Assembly (NCBI RefSeq): GCF_008119785.1
Contig: NZ_VSFA01000039.1
Location: forward strand, 1 to 64,000
Direction of reading: 5' to 3'
Source of the DNA: Micromonospora sp. MP36
GTDB taxonomy: Bacteria > Actinomycetota > Actinomycetes > Mycobacteriales > Micromonosporaceae
DNA length: 64,000 nt
Below the pieces are notes generated by a model. The model had not been told where the DNA came from. It did no database searches and saw only the letters and a program-made list of their open reading frames with translations. A program made the translations under genes and the position numbers. Below are positions 35,565 to 43,620 of this stretch, in pieces; position 1 is the first letter of the stretch, and each line of letters begins with the position of its first letter.

Positions 35565-35939
35565 TCAGGCCTGACCCGGACCCTCGAACACCCGGCGGAC
35601 GTCGACCTCGACGTCGATCCCGTGGTCGATGAAGACGGTGATGAAACGCTTACCCCACTCCACCGCCTCCTCCTTCGACCGCACCTCCAGCAGCGCGAAC
35701 CCGGCGATGAGTTCCTTGGTCTCGGTGAACGGCCCGTCGGTGATGGTGGTCTTGCCCTTGGTCGCGGTGATCCGCGACGCGTCCTCCTTGCTGCTCTTGC
35801 ACAGCCCCTCGGCGGCGAGCAGGATCCCGGCCTTGGCCACCTCCTCGATGAAGGCGCCCATCTGCTTGATGAACTCCGGGCTCGGGTCGAACGCGCCCGG
35901 AGTGTTCTCGTCCAGCTTGTGCATCAACATGTAGCGCAT
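35565..35939 (-). CDS. YCII/DGPF-domain protein of an ECF42 module
   Basis: A 124-residue ferredoxin-fold protein with the family motif TDGPFTETKELIAGFALLEV. Proteins of this type are genomically linked to ECF42 sigma factors, and their own function is not settled. It is the last gene of an operon sigma factor, DUF998, DGPF on the minus strand, starting 13 nt after the DUF998 stop. Confidence 0.92.
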   Translation of the reverse strand: MRYMLMHKLDENTPGAFDPSPEFIKQMGAFIEEVAKAGILLAAEGLCKSSKEDASRITATKGKTTITDGPFTETKELIAGFALLEVRSKEEAVEWGKRFITVFIDHGIDVEVDVRRVFEGPGQA

Positions 35940-35952
35940 TGCAGGGTTCCCT

Positions 35953-36612
35953 TCAGGAAAGGTCCGCGCGGACGCGCGCGGACACGGCGGTGAGCCAACC
36001 GAGGATGAAGACCGAGCCCAGGGCCATCCGGATGCTGATGCTGCCCTGGTCGGGCCACGCCATGACGATCACGGTCGCCAGCGCGCACAGCACCGAGCAC
36101 AGCGCCCAGCCCCACGCGCCGAGCCGCTGGAAGCGGCGGGCGAACACCAGGCACGCGATGGTGAGCGACCCGAACGCCAGCATCGCCCCGACACCGTGGC
36201 CGACGGAGTGCCAGCTCATCGTCTCCGGGTTGCCCTCGGGCGCGCCGGCCGGCCAGCCCATGCTCGGATCGGCGCGCAGCACCCCGGCGACGATCATGCC
36301 GACGCCGAACACCGCGACCAGCGCCGGCCCCCACGTGCGGGCCGCCGCACCTCGCACCGCGCGACGCAGCCCGGCCGCGCCGGCGAGGGCCAGCAGCCCG
36401 GAGACGACGAAGTTGGCGATCTGGATCCAGCCGTGGTCGCCGAGGGAGAGCAGGCTGAGCGGTTGCCGGCTCAGGTCGAAGCCGTCGCGGGTGAGCACCT
36501 GGGCAGCGGCCACCACCCCGAACAGCGGCCCGGCGGCCATCCCCCCAGCGAGCAGGGTGGCGGTCGGAACGACCCGGGTCGCCCCGGCCTGCGGCAGCGT
36601 CGTACTGGTCAT
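35953..36612 (-). CDS. DUF998 membrane protein
   Basis: A 219-residue protein with six hydrophobic helices. FDLSRQPLSLLSLGDHGWIQIANFVVSG is the recognisable DUF998 segment (split here as FDLSRQPLSLLS and GWIQIANFVVSG), and SWHSVGHGVGAMLAFGSL is also typical. ATG 36612 has AGGAGA 6 nt upstream; the frame is open further but overlaps the sigma gene. It sits between the sigma factor and the DGPF gene, so it probably belongs to the sigma factor's regulon. Function unknown. Confidence 0.88.
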   Translation of the reverse strand: MTSTTLPQAGATRVVPTATLLAGGMAAGPLFGVVAAAQVLTRDGFDLSRQPLSLLSLGDHGWIQIANFVVSGLLALAGAAGLRRAVRGAAARTWGPALVAVFGVGMIVAGVLRADPSMGWPAGAPEGNPETMSWHSVGHGVGAMLAFGSLTIACLVFARRFQRLGAWGWALCSVLCALATVIVMAWPDQGSISIRMALGSVFILGWLTAVSARVRADLS

Positions 36613-36689
36613 CTCGATCTCCTCGTCAGCGGTTCTCACCGACGCGTCGACCGGGTCGACCGGGATCCGACATCCCGTTTCAAGAATTT

Positions 36690-37937
36690 TTACGCCCGGC
36701 ACGCGGCGGCCCGGTCGAGCAACAGCGCCCGCTCCCGGGCGTTGCCGGTCAGCGACGCCGCCCGCTCGAACTCGCGCCGGGCCTCGTCGTGCCGGCCCAG
36801 CTTGGCCAACAGGTCACCGAGCACACTGGGCAGCAGGTGGTAGCCCGCCAGCGCCGGTTCGTCCGCCAGCGCGCGAGCCAACTCCAGGCCGGCGGCCGGG
36901 CCGTCGGCGTAGGCGACGGCAACCGCCCGGTTCAACTCCACCACCGGCGAGGGCACCAGCCGGGCCAGCTCCGCGTACAGGGTCGCGATCCGCGCCCAGT
37001 CGGTCTCCTCCGGGGCACGCGCCCGCGCGTGGCAGGCCGCGATCTCCGCCTGCAGGGTGTACGGGCCGGCCTGGCCGGCGCGGGCCCGGTCGAGGGCGGC
37101 GAGACCACGCCGGATGAGCAGCTGATCCCAGCGGCTGCGGTCCTGCTCGTTCAGCAGGATCGGCTGCCCGTCCGGGCCGGTGCGGGCATGGGTGCGCGAC
37201 GCCTGGATCTCCAGCAGCGCCGCCAGCCCGTGCACCTCGGGCTCGTCGGGCATCAGCCCCTGCAGGAGCCGGGCCAGCCGCAGCGCCTCCTGGCAGAGCG
37301 CCGGGCGCATCCAGTCGTCCCCGGCGGTGGCCGCGTACCCCTCGTTGAAGATCAGGTAGACCACTTCCAGCACCGAGTCGAGGCGTTCGGCGCGCTCGGC
37401 CGGGCCGGGCACCTCGAACGGCACCCGGGCGGTGGCGAGGTTCTGCTTGGCGCGGGTGATCCGCTGGCCGACGGTGGACTCGGTGGTGAGAAAGGCGCGG
37501 GCGATCTCGCCGGTGGTCAGGCCGCCGAGCAGCCGCAGGGTGAGCGCCGCCCGGGCGATCGGCGACAGCACGGGGTGGCAGGAGACGAAGATCAGCCGCA
37601 GCAGGTCGTCCTCGATCCGGTCCTCGACGGCGGCGTCGAAGTCGGGGGTGACCTGCTCGTCGAGGTCGCGGCCGAGCTCGGCGAGCGTACGCTGCTGGGT
37701 CTGCCGGCGGCGCAGCGCGTCGAGGGCCCGGCGCTTGCCGACGGTCGTCAGCCACGCGCCCGGGTTGGCCGGTACGCCGTCGCGCGGCCACTGCTCAAGC
37801 GCGGCCACGAGGGCGTCCTGGGCCAACTCCTCGGCCTGGCCGACATCGCGGACGATCGCCGCGATGCCGGCGACGACCCGCCCGGCCTCCATCCGCCACA
37901 CCGCCTCGACGGTGCGCCGTGTCTCGGACTCCCCCAT
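36690..37937 (-). CDS. ECF42-type sigma factor with TPR-like C-terminal domain
   Basis: A 415-residue sigma factor. Region 2 (about 10-95) has GQAEELAQDALVAALEQWPRDG and PGAWLTTVGKRRALDALRRR. Region 4 (about 125-180) has IARAALTLRLLGGLTTGEIARA and STVGQRITRAKQNL. The remaining half (about 190-415) is the alpha-helical, TPR-like extension diagnostic of this group, with YLIFNEGYAAT and AELARLVPSPVVELNRAVAVAY. In ECF42 proteins this extension takes the place of a classical anti-sigma factor. ATG 37937 starts the operon ending in the DGPF gene. Confidence 0.95.
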   Translation of the reverse strand: MGESETRRTVEAVWRMEAGRVVAGIAAIVRDVGQAEELAQDALVAALEQWPRDGVPANPGAWLTTVGKRRALDALRRRQTQQRTLAELGRDLDEQVTPDFDAAVEDRIEDDLLRLIFVSCHPVLSPIARAALTLRLLGGLTTGEIARAFLTTESTVGQRITRAKQNLATARVPFEVPGPAERAERLDSVLEVVYLIFNEGYAATAGDDWMRPALCQEALRLARLLQGLMPDEPEVHGLAALLEIQASRTHARTGPDGQPILLNEQDRSRWDQLLIRRGLAALDRARAGQAGPYTLQAEIAACHARARAPEETDWARIATLYAELARLVPSPVVELNRAVAVAYADGPAAGLELARALADEPALAGYHLLPSVLGDLLAKLGRHDEARREFERAASLTGNARERALLLDRAAACRA

Positions 37938-38004
37938 GCGCCCATGACAGCAGCCCGGTCCGACGTTCGCCAGTACCGGGGTCCGTCCGTGTCCCGGGCT
38001 GGTG

Positions 38005-38904
38005 TCAGCTGAGGAAGTCGGTGATGAGGGTGGCGAGTTCCTGCGGGCGTTCGGCGACCATCGCGTGGCTGGCGCCGGCCAGGTGCAGCACCCGCAGCGA
38101 CGGATTGTCCAGCGCGGCGAGCCGCTCGGCGGTGGCCCGCCGGTAAGCCTCGTACAGCTCGTGGAACGCCTGCTGTTCGGGCAGGTCCTCGGTGGCGAGG
38201 ACGAGCAGTAGCGGGCAGCGGGTGTCCCGGTAGGCGGGGATCAGGTCGAGCGACTCCATCGCCTCCCGCAGCTGCCCGGTCAGCTCCGGCCCAGGGCGCA
38301 GCCGGCTACGGCCGTCGTCGCCCGGCAGCAGGTTGCGCTCGAAGGCCGCCACCCACTCCTCCGGCGCGGCACCGTACCGCTCGGCCATCGCCCGCTGCCC
38401 GGCCAGCACGGCGGCCAACTGTTCGGCGGTGAGCGGCTCGGCCAGCATCGCGGCCATCCCGTCGAACGCGGCCCGCAGCTTGGCCAGCTGCGTCGCCGCC
38501 TGCTCCGGGTCCATCCCGGCGAGCTGCTCGGGGCGGCCCAGCGTCGGGTTCCCGTCCAGGCTGACGACGCCGGGGCACTCCGGGTGGCGCTGCGCCCACA
38601 GCGCGGCCACCATCCCGCCGAGGGAGACGCCGACCACCGCGGGCCGGTCCAGGCCGAGGCCGTCGGCGACGGCGGCCAGATCGGCCAGCACGTCGTCCCA
38701 CCGCCACGGGCCGTCTCCGGACCGCCCGTGCCCGCGCAGGTCGACGGCGACCACCCGGTACGCCGGCCGCAACTGCTCGGCCAGCGTCGTCATCTGGGCG
38801 AGGTTGCCGCCGGCGCCGTGCAGGAGCAGCAGCGGGCGCCCGGGTCCGCCGAAGTCGCGGTAGGCGATCGGCACGGATCCGGAGCTGATGAAGGTGTCAG
38901 GCAC
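38005..38904 (-). CDS. alpha/beta hydrolase
   Basis: A 299-residue cytoplasmic hydrolase. The oxyanion-hole HGAGG (about 30), RGHGRSG, the nucleophile elbow GVSLGGM (Ser near 95) and the late GASHAMV (catalytic His near 282) are all present. It belongs to the general alpha/beta-hydrolase group near haloalkane dehalogenases and esterases; the substrate is unknown. GTG 38904 follows CAGGAGGG. It overlaps the end of the upstream regulator gene by 8 nt and is therefore in its operon. Confidence 0.92.
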   Translation of the reverse strand: MPDTFISSGSVPIAYRDFGGPGRPLLLLHGAGGNLAQMTTLAEQLRPAYRVVAVDLRGHGRSGDGPWRWDDVLADLAAVADGLGLDRPAVVGVSLGGMVAALWAQRHPECPGVVSLDGNPTLGRPEQLAGMDPEQAATQLAKLRAAFDGMAAMLAEPLTAEQLAAVLAGQRAMAERYGAAPEEWVAAFERNLLPGDDGRSRLRPGPELTGQLREAMESLDLIPAYRDTRCPLLLVLATEDLPEQQAFHELYEAYRRATAERLAALDNPSLRVLHLAGASHAMVAERPQELATLITDFLS

Positions 38905-39364
38905 GTCGGGTTCCCTCCTGGAGCAGTCGGTCACGGACGGCAGCGGACAGCACACCGCCGGCGGGGTGGCGGGCGAGCTTGCCGCGTGAGGCCAGGTCGT
39001 GGACGCCCTGGCGGGTGATGCCGAGCATGGCGCCGGCCACCGCGTACGACACCGCTTCGGCGGTGGGGTGGCCGACCCGCCGCGCGACGATCTGGCCGAG
39101 GGGGCTTCGCCACCAGTCGAGGGGCGGGTCGAACGGGCCGTCGCCGGGATAGAGCGTGGAGATCGCTCGGGCGATCACCCCGTAGGCGGCCTGATCGTCG
39201 CCGCTGACCATCGTGGCGGCCCAGGATCGTGCCCGCTCGCGGACGACGGCCCGCAGCGGGTCGATCGCGTGGTGGCCGTTGACCAGGATCTCGAGCGGAT
39301 CGAGCAGCCGGATGTCGATCAACCTGGTGAGCTGCTCGACCAGTTCCTCTTCAGCCGGTGGCAT
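38897..39364 (-). CDS. uncharacterised DNA-binding regulator (helix-turn-helix C-terminus)
   Basis: A 155-residue protein. A helical N-terminal part (about 1-95) precedes a C-terminal AVAGAMLGITRQGVHDLASR motif that reads as a MerR/excisionase-type helix-turn-helix, with LARHPAGGVLSAAVRDRLL after it. I do not recognise a named family. It is the first gene of an operon with the alpha/beta hydrolase. A near-perfect 40-bp palindrome lies 17-56 bp upstream of its start, so it is probably an autoregulator that also controls the hydrolase and perhaps the divergent VOC gene. Confidence 0.75.
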   Translation of the reverse strand: MPPAEEELVEQLTRLIDIRLLDPLEILVNGHHAIDPLRAVVRERARSWAATMVSGDDQAAYGVIARAISTLYPGDGPFDPPLDWWRSPLGQIVARRVGHPTAEAVSYAVAGAMLGITRQGVHDLASRGKLARHPAGGVLSAAVRDRLLQEGTRRA

Positions 39365-39380
39365 GCCGCCTCCCTCGTTG

Positions 39381-39420
39381 CTTGACAGCTATCGTCAAGT
39401 ACTTGACGCATGCTGTCAAG
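39381..39420. promoter_or_regulatory. 40-bp palindrome with four CTTGAC/GTCAAG half-sites
   Basis: The left arm reads CTTGACAGC-TAT-CGTCAAGT and the right arm ACTTGACG-CAT-GCTGTCAAG. The two are exact complements except for the central triplets. It holds four half-sites in alternating orientation between the divergent genes at 39364 and 39497. TTGACA within it could also serve as a -35 element, so repression by the adjacent regulator would be direct. Confidence 0.75.
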
Positions 39421-39496
39421 CGGAGGCGCGCGACCGCTTGAATGTCGTAGCCGGTTCATAGCCTGACGCGGTCATCACGGATCGCAGGGAGACCAG

Positions 39497-39862
39497 ATGC
39501 TCGACCACTTCTCCGTCATGGTGCGCGACCTGCCCACCAGCGCCGCCTTCTACGACACGGTGCTGGCCCCGCTGGGCGGCCGCCGGATCATGGAGCCCGG
39601 CCCGATCGGCTACGGCGTCGACAGCCCCGACTTCTGGCTGGTCCCCGCGCCGGCCGGGGCCGCGCCGCTGGAAGCGCACATCGCCTTCACCGCCCCCGAC
39701 CGGGCCGCCGTGCAGGCGTTCCACGACGCCGCGGTCGCGGCCGGCGCGGAGGTGCTGCACGCGCCCCGGGTCTGGCCCGAATACCACCCGACCTACTTCG
39801 GCGCGTTCGTCCGCGACCCCGACGGCAACAACGTCGAGGCGGTCTGCCACCGCCCCGGGTAG
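39497..39862 (+). CDS. VOC (glyoxalase/bleomycin resistance) family protein
   Basis: A 121-residue VOC-fold protein in two beta-alpha-beta-beta-beta halves. MLDHFSVMVRDLPTSAAFYD is the first half with the metal-ligand His4. AHIAFTAPDRAAVQAFHDAAVAAG and FVRDPDGNNVEAVCH form the second, with a likely Glu ligand. The substrate is unknown; family members isomerise or dioxygenate small molecules, or bind antibiotics. ATG 39497 follows AGGGAGA. It is divergent from the regulator across the 40-bp palindrome. Confidence 0.9.
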   Translation: MLDHFSVMVRDLPTSAAFYDTVLAPLGGRRIMEPGPIGYGVDSPDFWLVPAPAGAAPLEAHIAFTAPDRAAVQAFHDAAVAAGAEVLHAPRVWPEYHPTYFGAFVRDPDGNNVEAVCHRPG

Positions 39863-39882
39863 CCGACGGGGCCGGCGGGCGG

Positions 39883-40287
39883 TCAGCGCAGCGGGTCGTG
39901 GGTGCCGCGCGGCACGTGCGGCTTGCAGCGGCGTACCCGGTCGGCGGCCAGCCGCCCGCCGACCGCGAGGCCGTACTTCTCCACCGCCGCGAGCCCGTAC
40001 GCGCTGCACGTCGGGGTGTAGCGGCACTGGCCGGGCCAGCGGTGCGACAGCCAGCGGCGGTAGCCGAGGATGGCCGCCCGGCCGGCCCGGTCCACGATGG
40101 GCTTCCCGGTGGCGGTGGCGGCCACCGAGCCGAGCGTCAGCAGAAACGAGAACAGCCCGAAGTCGCAGCAGTCCGGGCCGTCGCAGTCACAGCCGTCGCA
40201 GGTGTCGCAGTCCGAACGGCCCTTCTTCTTGTGGTGCCGCTTGCGCTTCAGCTTGATCACGACGCCATGATGCGACACCCGCGCCAC
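39883..40287 (-). CDS. yidD: YidD-family protein with an unusual Cys-rich N-terminus
   Basis: A 134-residue protein. The C-terminal part (about 70-125) is YidD, the membrane-insertion efficiency factor: AILGYRRWLSHRWPGQCRYT, PTCSAYGLAAVEKYG and CKPHVPRG. Family members are usually 70-100 residues. The extra N-terminus has a basic lysine/histidine run and CDTCDGCDCDGPDCCDFG, a cluster of cysteines and aspartates that could bind metal. A hydrophobic segment follows. YidD is normally found between rnpA and yidC; none of those genes is here, so this is a displaced or second copy. The start is GTG 40287 or a later GTG near 40260. Confidence 0.82.
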   Translation of the reverse strand: MARVSHHGVVIKLKRKRHHKKKGRSDCDTCDGCDCDGPDCCDFGLFSFLLTLGSVAATATGKPIVDRAGRAAILGYRRWLSHRWPGQCRYTPTCSAYGLAAVEKYGLAVGGRLAADRVRRCKPHVPRGTHDPLR

Positions 40288-40347
40288 CGCGGCGCCATCT
40301 CAAGGATCACGCCAGCGCTCCTGACATAGTCCTGCGTGGTGGTCGAC

Positions 40348-41163
40348 TCATGCGGGTCGGGCGACGACGTGTTTCACCAGCGCCTGCATGCGTGTCCAGT
40401 CGGCCCGCGTCGCGGACACCTGGGTAAGGCCGGTCGCGCTGGGCGCCCCGAAGAAGCGGTGCAGGATCTGGGCAGCCGTACGGCCGGTGGTGCTGGTTGG
40501 CCAGGTTTCCGCCGTCAGCCCTGCAGCGTAGGCAGCATGAAGGAGGCGCCAAAGGTCCACCGCATCCTTGGCGGCGAAGCGGCCCCGGTACGCGAGCGCC
40601 TTCAGGCAGAGCGCCGAGGCCACGTCGGGCAGAGCGACCTGTAGCGCCAGCGTGTCGGCACTCGTCAGGCGAACTTCCAGCTGAATCAGGCTGGCTGGGC
40701 GGTGGAGCGCAAGGATCAGTCCGGGTACCTCATCCACGATGAGATCACCGTGGCGTTGATTCGGCACCAGTTTGCTCTCGAACGACGGGGCAAGGATGTC
40801 AACGACGAGATCCACCGGCCCGTGGTTGTCCTGGTAGTGGCGGACGAACCGATTCGCCGCATCCCCGCGTCGGTAACCGCACTCGGCTAGGGCCTGAGGT
40901 AGCCGAGGATCTGCGACGACAGCAGGCAATGCGGCGAAGTCGGCGTCAAGGGTCTCCCGCATCGGCACCTGTCCGGCGACACCGTGCGCTGCGGTGAGCA
41001 GGGTAACCATGTGTCCACCGACGATCCGGTGATCCAACTCCAGTGCTGCGGAGATCGCCGACAGGTCGGCGAGCGTCCGGAAGCCGGCATCGGCCGCCCG
41101 GCTGGTGGAGTTCAGAGTCAGCACGCCGGGCGGCGTTGCACCAGGTGGCACGGGTCCGATCAT
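40348..41163 (-). CDS. AbiEii-like nucleotidyltransferase, probable toxin
   Basis: A 271-residue protein. RIVGGHMVTLLTAAHG followed by RETLDADFAAL matches the GG(x)nhxD core of AbiEii/AbiGii-type nucleotidyltransferases, in which the GG turn and Asp residues bind NTP and metal. VVDILAPS lies where the third acidic strand is expected. CLKALAYRGRFAAKDAVDLWRLL is the typical lysine/aspartate helix of the C-terminal half. It overlaps the AbiEi-like regulator stop by 4 nt. Together they resemble a type IV toxin-antitoxin/abortive infection operon. The assignment rests on motif order, not a search. Confidence 0.7.
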   Translation of the reverse strand: MIGPVPPGATPPGVLTLNSTSRAADAGFRTLADLSAISAALELDHRIVGGHMVTLLTAAHGVAGQVPMRETLDADFAALPAVVADPRLPQALAECGYRRGDAANRFVRHYQDNHGPVDLVVDILAPSFESKLVPNQRHGDLIVDEVPGLILALHRPASLIQLEVRLTSADTLALQVALPDVASALCLKALAYRGRFAAKDAVDLWRLLHAAYAAGLTAETWPTSTTGRTAAQILHRFFGAPSATGLTQVSATRADWTRMQALVKHVVARPA

Positions 41164-42176
41164 GCTGCCCGGCTCCCACTCGCTCGCCGGCGGTCCCGCA
41201 GCGTTCGTCGCAGGTGCCGCACTGCCTCATCGGTGTCGGGCCCTGGGGCCCGCGCCACATCCCACAGGATCTGCAACGGGTCCGCCAGCGGCACGCTCCT
41301 CCCCGGTGCCTCGTCAGCCGGCCGACGGGGCCAGACTCCGGGATCCTTCGGCACGATCAGTTCCACCGTCGCGTCCTCCTCGTCGGCGGGCGTGAGGCCA
41401 GCGCCGGTCAGGTCCACGCCGGTTTGGGCGTAGACGACCGCTCGACGCGGGGCTCGCCATGGGGCGACGCGGTCGGCCGCGACGTCACCCGAGATCGCCA
41501 TCCGTCCAGGGTCGCCGCTCGTCAACCGACCGATGACGGCTTCTGCCTGCTGCACCGGCGGCTCCAGGCCGTACCAAAGGGTTCTCAGGCCGCCAGGCCC
41601 CGGGTACGAGTTCAGCCACCAGTCGAAGACCGCATCGATGTCGGCAACGTCCCAACCGGCCGACGTTCGGTGCGCGAGACCTTGTTCGGTCAGTGCGGCG
41701 AGCGCCTGTGACACGCGAGGCTGAGAGACGCCGGTGACCGCCGCCAACTGCTGCTGCCCGGCCCAGGGTCGCTCGGCCAACCGTCGCACCAGGGTGAAGG
41801 TGCCCCACGGCACGCGACCCGGCCGGGCCCGTGCGGGCACGGTATCGGCGTCTCTCGTCTCGATGGACACCTGCTTGCCTCCCACCTGCAGGAGACCCGT
41901 GACCTGCCGCCTGTTGTCGACCAACCAGGACCAGCCGGCCGCCTCGACTGCGGATCGGACAACGGGCGTGGCTGAGGGCACGACGAGCAGGACCTGCTCC
42001 CGAACTCGACTCTTCAGGTGGGCGATGTCGCTGGGACTGAGCACAGCTGACGAGGCCACCACTCTCAGGACCCCGCGGTGAGGGCCAATCCGCAACTCGA
42101 CGTGATCGGCGTCGAGCGGCACGACAAGAACTCCGGCATCAACCAGAGCCCTCCACGCCGTCGCCGATATAAGCAT
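41160..42176 (-). CDS. AbiEi-like antitoxin / helix-turn-helix regulator
   Basis: A 338-residue protein. The N-terminal third (about 1-110) has no recognised fold. A winged helix at about 125-190 reads GTFTLVRRLAERPWAGQQQL, then AAVTGVSQPRVSQALAALTEQG. The C-terminal part ends in SVPLADPLQILWDVARA and EAVRHLRRTL, resembling the closing helix of AbiEi-family antitoxins. It precedes and overlaps the nucleotidyltransferase gene. ATG 42176 follows GAGGAGGAGG. AbiEi antitoxins bind their own promoter; an AT-rich site lies directly upstream. Confidence 0.7.
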   Translation of the reverse strand: MLISATAWRALVDAGVLVVPLDADHVELRIGPHRGVLRVVASSAVLSPSDIAHLKSRVREQVLLVVPSATPVVRSAVEAAGWSWLVDNRRQVTGLLQVGGKQVSIETRDADTVPARARPGRVPWGTFTLVRRLAERPWAGQQQLAAVTGVSQPRVSQALAALTEQGLAHRTSAGWDVADIDAVFDWWLNSYPGPGGLRTLWYGLEPPVQQAEAVIGRLTSGDPGRMAISGDVAADRVAPWRAPRRAVVYAQTGVDLTGAGLTPADEEDATVELIVPKDPGVWPRRPADEAPGRSVPLADPLQILWDVARAPGPDTDEAVRHLRRTLRDRRRASGSRAA

Positions 42177-42180
42177 TTTC

Positions 42181-42206
42181 CCTCCTCCTCAGATAATACT
42201 TATAAC
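42181..42206 (-). promoter_or_regulatory. AT-rich promoter and strong RBS of the AbiE-like operon
   Basis: On the minus strand an AT-rich block with a TATAAG -10-like element (42199-42204) is followed by the ribosome-binding site GAGGAGGAGG (42181-42190), 4 nt before ATG 42176. It stands out in GC-rich DNA. Confidence 0.5.
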
Positions 42207-42329
42207 ACGGGCGCTGGCTGCGGCACGGAGATCTGCCCAGACGTCAGCTCATGATCTCGCTCGGACCCACGAGCCGTTCGTCCGCCGTCGTGGGCGCACG
42301 GGCTCGACCCGCGCGAGGCCCGGCGGTTG

Positions 42330-42587
42330 TCAGAACGTGTCGACGGCCGGCAAGAAGCGAACGCCGAGCCGCCGGTCCAGCGCGCGGGCCAGCCGTTCGA
42401 GGACGACGAGCGTGGGCACAGTGCCGCCGGCCTCGAAGCGCGCCACTGCGAACTGGGTCATGCCAGCCGCCCGCGCCAGCTGGGTCTGGCTCCAGCCGTC
42501 CTGTTCCCGCAGCCCGCGGACGGCCTGCCCCAGCTCGAACGCAATCCGCGCCGCCGCGTACACCTCTTCCGCCCCCGGCTCGGCCAT
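42330..42587 (-). CDS. XRE-family helix-turn-helix protein (HigA-like, no partner)
   Basis: An 85-residue DNA-binding protein. WSQTQLARAAGMTQFAVARF is the XRE helix-turn-helix, with TVPTLVVLERLARALDRRL following as in HigA-type antitoxins. No toxin gene lies on either side, so it is a solitary regulator or an orphan antitoxin. ATG 42587 is chosen; GTG 42605 upstream is also in frame. The ribosome-binding site is weak. It is divergent from the AraC-type gene across 157 bp. Confidence 0.8.
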   Translation of the reverse strand: MAEPGAEEVYAAARIAFELGQAVRGLREQDGWSQTQLARAAGMTQFAVARFEAGGTVPTLVVLERLARALDRRLGVRFLPAVDTF

Positions 42588-42744
42588 CCGACGCCGTCGC
42601 AGCACGTCAAAGTGACGCCGGCGGCTCAAAGCGTTGATGCTATTGCGTCCGGGAGCCGATCCGATCGCATCGGGCTGCCTGTGATCGGGTCCAGCGAGTC
42701 GAGTGTGCCTAGCGTCGAGGGCGTAACGAAGGAAGGAGCACCGA

Positions 42745-43605
42745 GTGCTGGAGCGGCTGAACCAGGCCATGGACCACCTCGAACGGCACCTCGACCAGCC
42801 GGTCGACGTCACCGAGTTGGCACGGATCGCATGCGTGTCGGAGCACCATTTCCGACGGCTGTTCTCCGCACTGGCCGGCATCCCGCTGTCGGAGTACGTG
42901 CGCCGGCGGCGGCTGACCGTGGCGGGCGCGGAGGTCCTCGCCGGGGAGGTGCCGCTGCTCGACGTCGCGGTCCGCTGGGGCTACGGGTCGAACGAGGCGT
43001 TCGCCCGGGCGTTCCGGGCGGTGCACGGGGTCGGCCCGGGTGAGGCCCGGCGTACGGGGGCGCCGCTGCGCGCGCAGCCTCGGATGTCCTTCCGGCTCGT
43101 CGTGGAAGGGAGCAGCAGCATGGAGTATCGGATCGTGGAGAAGGATGCGTTCCGCCTGGTGGGGCGCAAGGCGCGGGTGCCGCTGGTGCACGAGGGGATG
43201 AACCCGGCCATCGTGGCGTTCGTCAAGAGCATCGACCGGGAGACGGTGGGCCGGATCGAGGCGCTGTCGGATCAGGAGCCGCGCGGGATCGTCAACGTCA
43301 GCGACGACCTGGCCGGCTCCCGTGCGGAGGGTACGGAACTGGACTACTGGCACGGGGTGGTGACCGGTGCGGACACGCCCGATGACCTGGACAGCCTTCC
43401 GGTGGCGGCCGGTTCGTGGGCGGTGTTCCGGACCTCGGGGGCGTTCCCGCACGCGGTGCAGTACCTGTGGCGGGACGTGTTCACCCAGTGGTTCCCGTCG
43501 AACCCGTACGAGAGTCGGCCCGGTCCGGAGATCTCGCAGGTCCGGGTGTCGGCGGACGGCACGGAGGCCGACGCGGAGCTGTGGATCCCGGTGCGGCGGG
43601 TCTGA
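42745..43605 (+). CDS. AraC-family regulator with GyrI-like effector domain
   Basis: A 286-residue regulator. The N-terminal AraC DNA-binding domain (about 5-105) has two helix-turn-helix units: VDVTELARIACVSEHHFRRL and LLDVAVRWGYGSNEAFARAF. The C-terminal GyrI-like domain (about 128-286) has EYRIVEKDAFRLVGRKA and PVAAGSWAVFRTSGAFPHAV, the ligand pocket of Rob/SoxS-type multidrug sensors. GTG 42745 has GAAGGAAGGAG upstream. Its target may be a nearby drug-related gene; none is obvious. Confidence 0.93.
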   Translation: MLERLNQAMDHLERHLDQPVDVTELARIACVSEHHFRRLFSALAGIPLSEYVRRRRLTVAGAEVLAGEVPLLDVAVRWGYGSNEAFARAFRAVHGVGPGEARRTGAPLRAQPRMSFRLVVEGSSSMEYRIVEKDAFRLVGRKARVPLVHEGMNPAIVAFVKSIDRETVGRIEALSDQEPRGIVNVSDDLAGSRAEGTELDYWHGVVTGADTPDDLDSLPVAAGSWAVFRTSGAFPHAVQYLWRDVFTQWFPSNPYESRPGPEISQVRVSADGTEADAELWIPVRRV

Positions 43606-43620
43606 TCCCGGCCCGCGCCG

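Noticed and set aside
40348..42587. Reading the AbiE-like pair and the XRE gene as one three-gene toxin-antitoxin locus
   Set aside because: The XRE gene lies upstream, about 150 bp from the AbiEi-like start, with a separate promoter region between them and no coupling.
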